Source: Flavihumibacter profundi (GTDB taxonomy: Bacteria > Bacteroidota > Bacteroidia > Chitinophagales > Chitinophagaceae). From it: a stretch of DNA of 64,000 bases. The stretch is taken from the NCBI RefSeq assembly GCF_020076305.1, contig NZ_JAIQXE010000004.1:248001-312000 (forward strand). The letters are read 5' to 3'. Made by a program: the position numbers and the translations under genes. The notes below the pieces were generated by a model. It worked only from the letters and a program-made list of their open reading frames with translations, was not told the DNA's origin and did no database searches. Positions 53,448-61,038 of the stretch are shown in pieces. Position 1 is the stretch's first letter. Every line of letters starts with the position of its first letter.

Positions 53448-56339
53448 CTATTCCCTGTTTTGCTTTTTTACCGCAGACAAAAAAGCGACAATATCTGCAA
53501 GGTTTTTTTCTGTTAACGCTAATGTTGCAGGATCAGGCATCAGGCTTTTTTCCTGCTTCTCTTTTGAACTTATTTTATCCTTTGTAAATACATGTTTATT
53601 GCCGGCAATATCCTTAATCACCAGGTTCTGCTTATTCTCTGAAATCAGGAAACCAAAAACTGATTCCCCGTCTTTTGTATTCACCAGCCAGGGTTCATAA
53701 CCGAAAACAATGGCTGCGCTTGGGTTGATGATGGCGTCCAGCAAGGCCACTTTATCAAATTTCTTTGCGATGCCGGTAAGTTCCGGACCAATACTATTTC
53801 CAGTTACACCAACACGGTGACAAGTACTGCACTTGTTTACAAATACCATCCGTCCACCTGCTGTATCCCCGGGCATCTTCGTTATGCTATCAATAGAAAA
53901 AATTTTGTCTGCACCAGATCGCTTTAAATACTTACCGGCCTGGACCCTAATGGATAAATCGGGGTTTTTAAATATCCGTTCCTGTACTGCAGGCAATAAA
54001 AGTGCGGGGAATTTGTTTTCTGCCATCAGGCCAATCAATAATTGCGCACCAATGGAATCACCTGCCATTTCCCCGGCACGCCAGCTTCGTTCATCTTTTG
54101 ACTGGTTTTCATCCAGGATGATCCGCCGGTTTACTTTCATAGCAGCGAGTTTTCTTTCATAAGCAGTGTTGAGATGCACTGCTGACCAGTTAATCAAAGG
54201 GAACCAGTCATTGCTTTGCCTGAAGGCAACCCAATACAAAGCCTGCTCTTTGTCTTCTGTCCTGGTTGATTTAGCCAGGTTAATCATTTCCCCGACAGCC
54301 TTTTTATCATTGATAAATGCCAGCGCCGTAATCATCTTTTTCCTTTCGGCAGAAGGTAAAGCAGTATCCCTTGCCCTTTCCACGATATCGGGTATACTAT
54401 TTACAGGATGAAGCCGCCAGGCAAAATCGGCCATGGCTTTATTCCATTGCAGCGGAGAAGTATTTTCGCCGGTGATTCTTTTCAATTCAGTATACCAGGT
54501 GGCCGCATCTGCATCCATTGCGCTCCCCAGGGCTTCCAGGTACCACCTGTCATTGCCGTCATACTGTTCAGCCAGTGATAGTAGTATCTCTTTTTTTTCA
54601 GCCAGCGGCAAATCCCTTAAGGCAATAGCCACTTCCCTCCTAACAAAAGCTGACGTATCTTTTGACAGTTGTTTTGCATATAACATCATGCTATCACTAA
54701 CCTGCCGTAAGGCCCTGAACGCGGTCGCACGAAGTAATTCATCCGGACTATTTAAGACCTGTACAACTTCATTTCTTCCGGGTGCGCCCATTTGCGACAA
54801 CAACCAAACTGCCCTTGCCTGAACAAAGGGATTTTTATCCTGCAGTAATTTTTTCACTGGTGCAATGGCAGCCGGCCCTTGTTTTTTCACTTGCTCAAAA
54901 GCTATATTGCGTACATTAACCGCTGGATTTTTGAGTGCTGAAACCTGTCCTTCAATAGTCTTAAAATCAATTATGGGATTAGAAAGTTTTTTATTTTTAG
55001 GGGTGATCCGGTATATCCTGCCATAACCAATACTATCTTTCATCTGGTGCCCACCAACCACAGGGTCGTACCAGTCTGCTATATACATTGCACCATCCGT
55101 TCCAATGGTGACATCAGACGGGCGGAACCATTTTTCCTTACGTGCATTTTCGGTTGTATCATTCCACACATAACCAACATTATCATCGGTAAGTGAGGTA
55201 ACAAAATTCTCCCGCTTTCCTAAATCATAGCCAGACCATTTCAAAGTCGGGTGATAGCCAAAAACAACGTTCCTGCCTGCATCAGCGCTAAACAAAATTC
55301 CCAGGTATTTATCACCCAGGGCATCGCTTTCATACCGCACAATTCCTGTAGGTGCGCCAGCGCCGGACCGGTCGCCGGCTGGCATAATCCCTGGGTCATC
55401 CTGGTGCCAGTGCGCGGTAAAAATATCCTGGTCGGGCCGCTGGTCTGCCTGCCAGTACCTGGTACCATCAGAGCTGAAATAACCTGCATTACCTCCTTCC
55501 ATTAACCAGGTTGTGCGGCAGGTTACAACCTGGTCATCATTATCGTTTTGCCAAAGGTTTCCATAAGAATCTGTAACCACTTCATACGAATTCCTGAAAT
55601 TGTGGCCCAATACTTTCAATGCGCTTCCATCGGGATTAATGCGCAGGGCCAGTCCACCGACCCAAACCCGCCCGTCATCACTTTTACGGTTACCTTCATT
55701 CACTGTATTGTAAGGAGACCCGCCTGTATACAAACTGCCCGACCTTAAGGTCCAGCCGCTTTTATCGGTAACCGTATGCGGACCTGCATTACCTACATTA
55801 AAATACCATTTACCGTCCGGGCCCGCAGTTACTGAATGCAGGGAATGATCATGGTCTTTGCCACCAAAACCTGTTAATATAATTTCTTTTTTGTCAGGTT
55901 TATCATCACCATCTTCATCAGTATAAATGATAAGGTTGGGTGAACAGGAAACAATGACTTTATTACCGATAACCGCAATGCCAACCGGGGAAACCAAATC
56001 CCTGTCCTGTACAAAAACCTTTGCGGTATCTGCTTTCCCGTCGTTGTTGGTGTCTTCCAGGATCATTACCCTGTCGCCAGGGATATGATGCAGGAACTTT
56101 GTTGAGTCATTGTTGAAGTTGCGGTAATTAACCGCTTCAGTAACCCAAATCCTGCCCTTACTGTCTGCATCCATATTTGTCGGATTATACAACATGGGGG
56201 ATTCGGCCCATAGGGTCGCCTCAAGATCATCGGGAAGGTATAGCTGGGGTTTTTCAATGGCAACTGATGGAGAACTGCACTGTGACAATACAGCACAGAA
56301 AATTACCAATACTGCTATGGATACCCATTTAATCTTCAT
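53448..56339 (-). CDS. PVC-type heme-binding (propeller, HEAT-like repeats, cytochrome c) lipoprotein
   Basis: A 963-residue exported protein. Start at ATG 56339 gives a lipoprotein-like signal (MKIKWVSIAVLVIFCAVLSQC); the longer frame to 56537 runs into the upstream gene and is not used. Order: a membrane-bound-dehydrogenase propeller (DDLEATLWAESP, DADSKGRIWVTEAVNYR, DRSGAGAPTGIVRYES, MYIADWYDPVVGGHQ), a region of short helical HEAT-like repeats (about 490-780: VRNIAFEQVKKQGPAAIAPV and similar), then a cytochrome c domain with CSTCHRVG (C837-H841) and a Met in the C-terminal part. Such proteins are common in Planctomycetes and Bacteroidota beside sugar isomerases and probably oxidise sugars. 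It follows the isomerase gene by 13 bases. Confidence 0.85.
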   Translation of the reverse strand: MKIKWVSIAVLVIFCAVLSQCSSPSVAIEKPQLYLPDDLEATLWAESPMLYNPTNMDADSKGRIWVTEAVNYRNFNNDSTKFLHHIPGDRVMILEDTNNDGKADTAKVFVQDRDLVSPVGIAVIGNKVIVSCSPNLIIYTDEDGDDKPDKKEIILTGFGGKDHDHSLHSVTAGPDGKWYFNVGNAGPHTVTDKSGWTLRSGSLYTGGSPYNTVNEGNRKSDDGRVWVGGLALRINPDGSALKVLGHNFRNSYEVVTDSYGNLWQNDNDDQVVTCRTTWLMEGGNAGYFSSDGTRYWQADQRPDQDIFTAHWHQDDPGIMPAGDRSGAGAPTGIVRYESDALGDKYLGILFSADAGRNVVFGYHPTLKWSGYDLGKRENFVTSLTDDNVGYVWNDTTENARKEKWFRPSDVTIGTDGAMYIADWYDPVVGGHQMKDSIGYGRIYRITPKNKKLSNPIIDFKTIEGQVSALKNPAVNVRNIAFEQVKKQGPAAIAPVKKLLQDKNPFVQARAVWLLSQMGAPGRNEVVQVLNSPDELLRATAFRALRQVSDSMMLYAKQLSKDTSAFVRREVAIALRDLPLAEKKEILLSLAEQYDGNDRWYLEALGSAMDADAATWYTELKRITGENTSPLQWNKAMADFAWRLHPVNSIPDIVERARDTALPSAERKKMITALAFINDKKAVGEMINLAKSTRTEDKEQALYWVAFRQSNDWFPLINWSAVHLNTAYERKLAAMKVNRRIILDENQSKDERSWRAGEMAGDSIGAQLLIGLMAENKFPALLLPAVQERIFKNPDLSIRVQAGKYLKRSGADKIFSIDSITKMPGDTAGGRMVFVNKCSTCHRVGVTGNSIGPELTGIAKKFDKVALLDAIINPSAAIVFGYEPWLVNTKDGESVFGFLISENKQNLVIKDIAGNKHVFTKDKISSKEKQEKSLMPDPATLALTEKNLADIVAFLSAVKKQNRE

Positions 56340-56352
56340 GTAGTTGAAATTA

Positions 56353-57231
56353 TCAAACCGTTTTTGCGAAAATATTTTGTAAAAACCGGAGGTTGTGTTG
56401 GTAGCTTTCAATTGTGCCAGCCCCGTCCGGCATAGCCCATTCAATCTGCATCCATCCATCCCCGTAATATCCTTTTTCATAAACAGCATTGCCAATTGCC
56501 TGCCAGTCGAGAGTTCCCTGTCCGAGCAGGAAGCCATTCTCTTTCATATGCAGTTCGCAAACGATATCCTTACTGAGCTTCTTAAATTCGGCTACCGTGT
56601 CGAAACCAGCATCTGCCGTATTACGGAAATCATAATACACTTTTATATTTTTTGACCCGACACGGTCTATAATTTCCATATGCTCATCAGCATTAAGGTA
56701 AGACTCGATACCGAGTATTATACCATTTTTTTCGGCATGGGGTGCCACTTTTTTCAAGCGGCTGATGACTTCCTTTTTACCAGCGGTGTCGTTGCGCAGG
56801 TCGTTATTGCCAAAAAAAGCCAGTAGTACCACAGGTGCTTTAAGGTTCCTGGCTACATCCACACTATCCCATACCCATTGTTCTGTTCTGGGATCTGATT
56901 TGTAAGGTATATTATTCAGCTCACCAATAGCAATACTCGAAATTTTTATACCGGTTTCTCCGGAAGCAGCAATGTATTGCTCCTGGATGTTGGTTTGCCG
57001 AAGGTGCAGGTTATCACTTTCGGAACCCATGTTCACCATTATCCCATCAAGCCCGATTTTCCTGGCCACTTCAAAAGCGGCGGGGTCACTGCTTTTACCC
57101 AGGCTCCAGTCGCAGGCGCCGATATGGAATTTCCCTTTCCCGTTTGAAGTAGCCCAGCTCGTTGGAAAACCACTCGCGGCATAAGCTGCCAGCAAGGCCG
57201 ATTGTTTAATTAATGAACGCCGTGAAAGCAT
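56353..57231 (-). CDS. Sugar phosphate isomerase/epimerase-like TIM barrel protein, Tat-exported
   Basis: A 292-residue xylose-isomerase-like barrel with the Tat signal MLSRRSLIKQSALLAAY. FHIGACDWSLGKSSDP opens the barrel; ILGIESYLNADEH, VYYDFRNTADAG, and CELHMKENGFLLGQGTLDW contain the metal-binding and catalytic residues of the family (Glu, Asp, His). Partner of the PVC-type protein downstream. Substrate not known. It is the third member of this fold in the window, and not a close copy of the other two. Confidence 0.85.
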   Translation of the reverse strand: MLSRRSLIKQSALLAAYAASGFPTSWATSNGKGKFHIGACDWSLGKSSDPAAFEVARKIGLDGIMVNMGSESDNLHLRQTNIQEQYIAASGETGIKISSIAIGELNNIPYKSDPRTEQWVWDSVDVARNLKAPVVLLAFFGNNDLRNDTAGKKEVISRLKKVAPHAEKNGIILGIESYLNADEHMEIIDRVGSKNIKVYYDFRNTADAGFDTVAEFKKLSKDIVCELHMKENGFLLGQGTLDWQAIGNAVYEKGYYGDGWMQIEWAMPDGAGTIESYQHNLRFLQNIFAKTV

Positions 57232-57615
57232 AGATTTTTATTGAGCTTTTAATTTACAGATAATACGGTTGCTGGTATACTATATGATGAAGAAAATTCT
57301 TCCCGATAACCTAATGTTTTTTTAACTTATTAAAGGTTATGCAGATTATGCTCCATAAAACGGAATAGGGAAAATCACCTGCACTTAAAATCAATAAACT
57401 ATGGGGCAAGAAAATCATCCTGGGGTTATATCCCAAAGCCGTTCATCTGTGTGCTATTTTTCCTGATGGCTAAGTTGCTGCAAAAAAATCAGCCTTAATG
57501 ATCAGTTATTACATCAAACCGCTGAGAGGATTGCCGGTGGATGTTTTTTAACCGTTGCATGTTTTTTAATCTTCCTGAGCCTGAGACAGTTTTTGCAAAG
57601 CAGGAATACCTGGGA
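57232..57615. other. Intergenic stretch without recognised gene
   Basis: 384 bases between two minus-strand genes. It is AT-rich and broken by stops in all frames, apart from short frames with no recognisable motif. It should hold the promoter of the isomerase/PVC operon; I see no convincing -7 box, repeat or terminator. Confidence 0.5.
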
Positions 57616-58983
57616 TTACTTATTTTTTTCCTGGCCAGGAACTGCACCAACCTGTTTCATCACCTGCTCAATAGCTATTGTTATCCTGGCTTCCACATCA
57701 TCGGCAAAAGGACCCGGAAACCCATAATAAATCATGCTATCCTCGGGCTCATAACCACCCTCTTTCAGGATTCTCTTATTAGGAATATAACAATCCACCT
57801 TATTGCAATAGCCGGCGACAAAAAGGTTTTCCCTTGAAAATTTTGCTTTTGTTTGTAAAGCATAATCCACAACTACCTCATCACTCAGGGCCAGGATAGT
57901 AAAATCTTTATTAAATCTCACCGCCTGTATAGGATAGACATAAGTATCCACTTTCCAGCCCTTGTTATAGGATTGTAACATCAGTTTTGCCCTTCTTTGC
58001 AAGTATTTGTTATCTCCGACCATATCCTGCTGGTATTTTGCCAGGTCAAATGGCTTAAACGCCAGGGGAATTGTTGTGTTTGCTGTTTGGATTGGCGCCC
58101 GCACTTGTTTCATGTTTCCATTCAGCACTTCCTGAACAACCCCGGCTAGGGAGTTCCCATGATCCCTGGCATTTTGCAGTGTACTGCGGGGTTCCGGATT
58201 CTGGTCACCTGCACAACCCAGCATAAACAAGGCAATGGCACCCGGATTATTTTGCTCAATGGCTAATTGGGCAAATCCCGCATAATCGCCACTTATCAAT
58301 TGGTATTCGTCTACAATTGTTGTGTTATGGCAGGCATAGCCAAATAATACAGCCCTGGTCCTGCCTTCCGGGGAAACCACTTTCATTACTGGTACATCAT
58401 GGTCAACAGGGCCGTTCGGATGAATCTGGTTTCGCCTGTTGATGGCAAATCCGGCATCCCCATGACCGCTGTACAATAAGGCCGGCGATAAATTAGCCAT
58501 GGCAGAATCGATGACCTTAACTAAATTCAAAATGAGCTGATGGCCATAAGCTGACACCCTTTTTTGGTCGGCTGGTTCCAGTTCGTAAACAACATCAAGG
58601 CAAGGCCAGATAACCGGACCAGTATGTGTATGCGAAGAATTAAAGAGCAGCTGGGATTGGTTAACGGAGTATTTAGCCTGAACCTGCCGGGTAACTTCTT
58701 CAATTATTTCATGCGATAAACCAAGAACATCGACAGTCACAATAACAATTTTCTTTGCCGGGCTTTCTTCTATTACAAGAGCTTTAGCCCATAGTGCATG
58801 CACAATTCCTTCGGCTGGTTTTTCCCTGCTGGCATATCCTGATAACCAAATAGGCAATTCAGGAGTTATATCCACCTTCGCCATTCCAGCCCTGACAGCT
58901 TGTGCAGAAGCATCAAAAACAACCACCATTCCGAGGATATAGTAGCTTAAAAAAAGAATCATTTTACTTTTTGCAGATTGCAT
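57616..58983 (-). CDS. Neutral/alkaline ceramidase-like hydrolase, exported
   Basis: A 455-residue protein with an N-terminal signal (MILFLSYYILGMVVVFDASAQ after a short basic leader). VRAGMAKVDITPELPIWLSGYASRE (in blocks) and LLFNSSHTHTGPVIWP are typical for the neutral ceramidase N-terminal domain, where the His residues bind zinc; GHGDAGFAINRR and FGYACHNTTI follow. It lacks the long C-terminal domain of the true ceramidases. Related proteins are annotated as ceramidase-like in many Bacteroidota without a proven substrate. It would act on N-acyl lipids or sugars outside the cytoplasm. Sphingolipids occur in this phylum, so a ceramide substrate is possible. Confidence 0.83.
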   Translation of the reverse strand: MQSAKSKMILFLSYYILGMVVVFDASAQAVRAGMAKVDITPELPIWLSGYASREKPAEGIVHALWAKALVIEESPAKKIVIVTVDVLGLSHEIIEEVTRQVQAKYSVNQSQLLFNSSHTHTGPVIWPCLDVVYELEPADQKRVSAYGHQLILNLVKVIDSAMANLSPALLYSGHGDAGFAINRRNQIHPNGPVDHDVPVMKVVSPEGRTRAVLFGYACHNTTIVDEYQLISGDYAGFAQLAIEQNNPGAIALFMLGCAGDQNPEPRSTLQNARDHGNSLAGVVQEVLNGNMKQVRAPIQTANTTIPLAFKPFDLAKYQQDMVGDNKYLQRRAKLMLQSYNKGWKVDTYVYPIQAVRFNKDFTILALSDEVVVDYALQTKAKFSRENLFVAGYCNKVDCYIPNKRILKEGGYEPEDSMIYYGFPGPFADDVEARITIAIEQVMKQVGAVPGQEKNK

Positions 58984-59141
58984 ACACCTAAAATTTAATA
59001 GCCGGGTAACAAGAAAAAAGTCTACTTAAATATCAGAGAATTTACAGAAAAACTTTTATGCAATGCCGTTTTATTAAATCTGGCTACATTCCTAAACCTA
59101 AACTGCCAGAATTGCTTATATTACCTGTTAATAATCTTTGT

Positions 59142-59819
59142 ATGAAAAAAATTATTCTTCTGCTTTTTGTTTGCCTGCACTATATGTTTAGCTTCTCACA
59201 ATCTGCAGATATTGATAGCGCCCTTAATGCCATAAACTTTCAAAAAGATAGTGCTTTCCGTGCCAGTATGCATGCTGATTCAGTAAGGATTAATAAAGAG
59301 TATAAGAAAAAAGCCAACGAAGCAAAAATCAGGAGCCAGTTGCAATACCCTGCAATAAACGGTGGGGAAAATTCAGGGATTGTACCGGTAAAAGACCCGA
59401 CAGAAATTCCTGACCCAAACCTTGATTATAAATTACTGTTTGAATTAACCGCTAATAACCCTGATTCGGCCGTCAATGAAATTAATTATGGACTGGCAGA
59501 GGTTGCCAGGGTAATTAACCTTCATGTTGCATCTGGTATACCTTTGAAGAAAATTTTCCCCGTAATTGTTGTGCATGCAGGCGCCCTGAATGCAATTACC
59601 AATAACGCCTTTTACCAGGAACGATATAAAATGGATAATCCTAACCTGAAACTAATAGATGACCTAAGGAATATTGGCACTAAGTTTATTGCATGCGGAC
59701 AGGCTTTGGCATTTTTTGATATTAAACGGGAAGCCCTGCTGCCCACAGTGAAAGTATCACTGACTGCACAAACCGTTTTATCATCCTACCGGCTAAAGGG
59801 CTATTTAAAGTATTGGTAG
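59142..59819 (+). CDS. DsrE/DsrF-like family protein, exported
   Basis: A 225-residue protein with signal peptide MKKIILLLFVCLHYMFSFSQ; the ATG at 59058 is too far upstream of the signal. The last ~140 residues (YKLLFELTANNPDSAVNE, LAEVARVINLHVASGIPLKK, FPVIVVHAGALNAI, KFIACGQALAFFDIKREALLP) follow the DsrE-like fold found in sulfur-relay proteins. The Cys in FIACGQ is at the position that carries sulfur in DsrE-like members. It has a charged linker before the domain. Single gene, with convergent neighbour. Function unknown; a periplasmic sulfur or thiol role is a guess. Confidence 0.75.
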   Translation: MKKIILLLFVCLHYMFSFSQSADIDSALNAINFQKDSAFRASMHADSVRINKEYKKKANEAKIRSQLQYPAINGGENSGIVPVKDPTEIPDPNLDYKLLFELTANNPDSAVNEINYGLAEVARVINLHVASGIPLKKIFPVIVVHAGALNAITNNAFYQERYKMDNPNLKLIDDLRNIGTKFIACGQALAFFDIKREALLPTVKVSLTAQTVLSSYRLKGYLKYW

Positions 59820-59833
59820 TAGCCTGCTATTTT

Positions 59834-60322
59834 TTACAAATTTATTTTCAGGGTTACAGCAGGCTGTGATTTTACCAGAACGCCATCCTGCCTGGGAAAA
59901 AATAACTCCTGGTTTTTAAAACTTATTGCTGCAGCCTTCTTTGCATTATGGGAAGAACTGATAAAAAACGGGATACTGCCTAATGCAGTGCAGGCACCTG
60001 CTAAAAACATTATACCGCCTGTGTTAGTTTGACTGTCTCCTTCGTAAAGCCAAAGAGATTGGTTGAAGACAATTACACCCGCAATACCCACGGCTAACCC
60101 ACCACCCAGCATCACCCAGGCAACCGTTTTCTGGTTTTTGCTTTTCTTCAGGTACTAGTCTTTCAGTGTTGCCGAATCAATAAAATTCCCTGTATTCATT
60201 CCGGCATAAAAGGAAGTCCTTAACGAAGCTTTTGAAATAGTGTTATAATCAATTTGCTGCTGGGCATTAACGAAGTTACTTGCCAATAACAGGCCCATGA
60301 CAAACATTAAAATATCTTTCAT
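59834..60322 (-). pseudogene. Exported small membrane protein gene interrupted by an in-frame TAG
   Basis: From ATG 60322 the frame encodes a signal peptide (MKDILMFVMGLLLASN...AQ) and continues to LKD, where codon 56 (60155-60157) is TAG. The same frame goes on without shift: YLKKSKNQKTVAWVMLGGG, a hydrophobic helix, and a second one, ending at 59834 (163 codons in all). The YLKKSK.QKT..W stretch followed by a glycine-rich helix is common in small Bacteroidota membrane proteins, and there it is continuous with the signal peptide part. So this is one gene with a nonsense codon (mutation, sequencing error, or readthrough). Its function is unknown. Confidence 0.75.
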
Positions 60323-60491
60323 AGTCATTCATTATAATTAGACACTCCAAAAATAAATTGCAATAGCGATGGGGGCTGTGATGGCCGTCAAGCAATTCCC
60401 TGATACTTGTCACTTCAGGTTAATGCCTGCGAGCTATGCAACCTCTTCTCCATATCACTCCGGCCAACAGGCTGTATGTTAGCTAAATAAT

Positions 60492-60539
60492 TTATTGTAC
60501 GGGATTCCAGTTATAGGGAAGAAGTTCCTTGATTTTCCT
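60492..60539 (-). mobile_element. Possible IS66-family transposase C-terminal remnant
   Basis: On the minus strand this reads RKIKELLPYNWNPVQ and a stop. Proteins of the IS66 transposase family end in a similar sequence (ELLP-aromatic/His-N/R-W). Nothing upstream in this frame continues the transposase; it runs into the hairpin. The match is short, so this is a suggestion only. Confidence 0.35.
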
Positions 60540-60550
60540 GGAACAGTCCC

Positions 60551-60647
60551 CTTTGCTTCCTCAATACTACCTCTTTGGGTCCTCTTTGGATCCTCGGCCC
60601 CCGAGGTCTTTCCGAGGACCCAAAGAGGACCCAAAGAGGAGGCAAAG
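60551..60647. repeat. Long imperfect hairpin built from CCTCTTTGGGT-type units
   Basis: Left arm 60571-60597 pairs with right arm 60612-60638 in 26 of 27 positions around a 14-nt loop. Outside this, CTTTGCTTCCTC (60551-60562) pairs with GAGGAGGCAAAG (60636-60647) if a few left-arm bases bulge out. The arms consist of two or three direct repeats of CCTCTTTGG(G/A)TC. It has no T-run, so it is not a standard terminator. A mobile or amplified non-coding element is possible. Confidence 0.7.
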
Positions 60648-60675
60648 AGGTGTTTTCGAGGTAAAATAGACATTC

Positions 60676-60725
60676 ATCACAGGAATGAGTACAGCCCGTC
60701 ACAGGAATGAGTATAGACCGTCACA
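60676..60725. repeat. 22-bp tandem repeat, 2.3 copies
   Basis: Units 60682-60703 and 60704-60725 are 22 bp each and differ at 3 positions; a 6-base part unit precedes them. The shared core is GGAATGAGTA and CCGTCACA. Read on the minus strand each unit starts with TGTGACGG. IS21-type elements carry short terminal repeats beginning with TG, so this may be an old element end. Confidence 0.6.
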
Positions 60726-60961
60726 TAATTAAAGGAAAATAGTGCTTGTGGCTTGATTTTTGGTCGCGTGGCTACAGCCTGAAGCATGTTGGGTAGTATC
60801 CCACCAGCCAACCTGCTGTTGGGTAAAAATGAAATCTTGTGTTGGCAAATCACATGAATGGTGAGGGTTTTCGCAAAAGGGATTTAAAAACCATACGGTA
60901 TGGAAGGGGGCGGGATATTTTGCTATCAGGGAAATGTCGGGGAATTAAGAAAGTGATTTAA

Positions 60962-60986
60962 TTAAAAACGGAACTGAATGTCCGTT
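60962..60986 (-). terminator. Terminator downstream of MG2-domain gene
   Basis: AACGGA (60967-60972) and TCCGTT (60981-60986) form a stem with an 8-nt loop, followed on the minus strand by TTTTT. It is about 50 bases past the stop of the gene ending at 61039. Confidence 0.5.
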
Positions 60987-61038
60987 CTATTGAATACAGA
61001 TTTCACCGGTAATGTTGTTTTTGTAGTTTGGGAAGCAT

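Larger units (their letters stand above)
60323..61038. other. 700-bp gene-free, repeat-rich region
   Basis: There is no credible gene over about 700 bases. It contains, in order, a probable IS66 transposase scar (60492-60539), a long hairpin (60551-60647), a 22-bp tandem repeat (60676-60725), a small palindrome CCATACGGTATGG (60891-60903) and a terminator for the next gene (60962-60986). Short open frames within the hairpin are by-products of its repeated sequence. The composition suggests debris of mobile elements. Confidence 0.6.

Noticed and set aside
54433-54822. 129-codon plus-strand frame inside the PVC-type gene
   Set aside because: Shadow of the real minus-strand gene; no start context or domain.
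59821-59865. Terminator formed by AGCCTGCT and AGCAGGCT
   Set aside because: 8-bp stem with a 29-nt loop that overlaps the end of the convergent gene; too loose to call.
60479-60710. Short coding frames on both strands over the hairpin
   Set aside because: They are products of the repeated CCTCTTTGG units and mirror each other; no domain or signal is visible.
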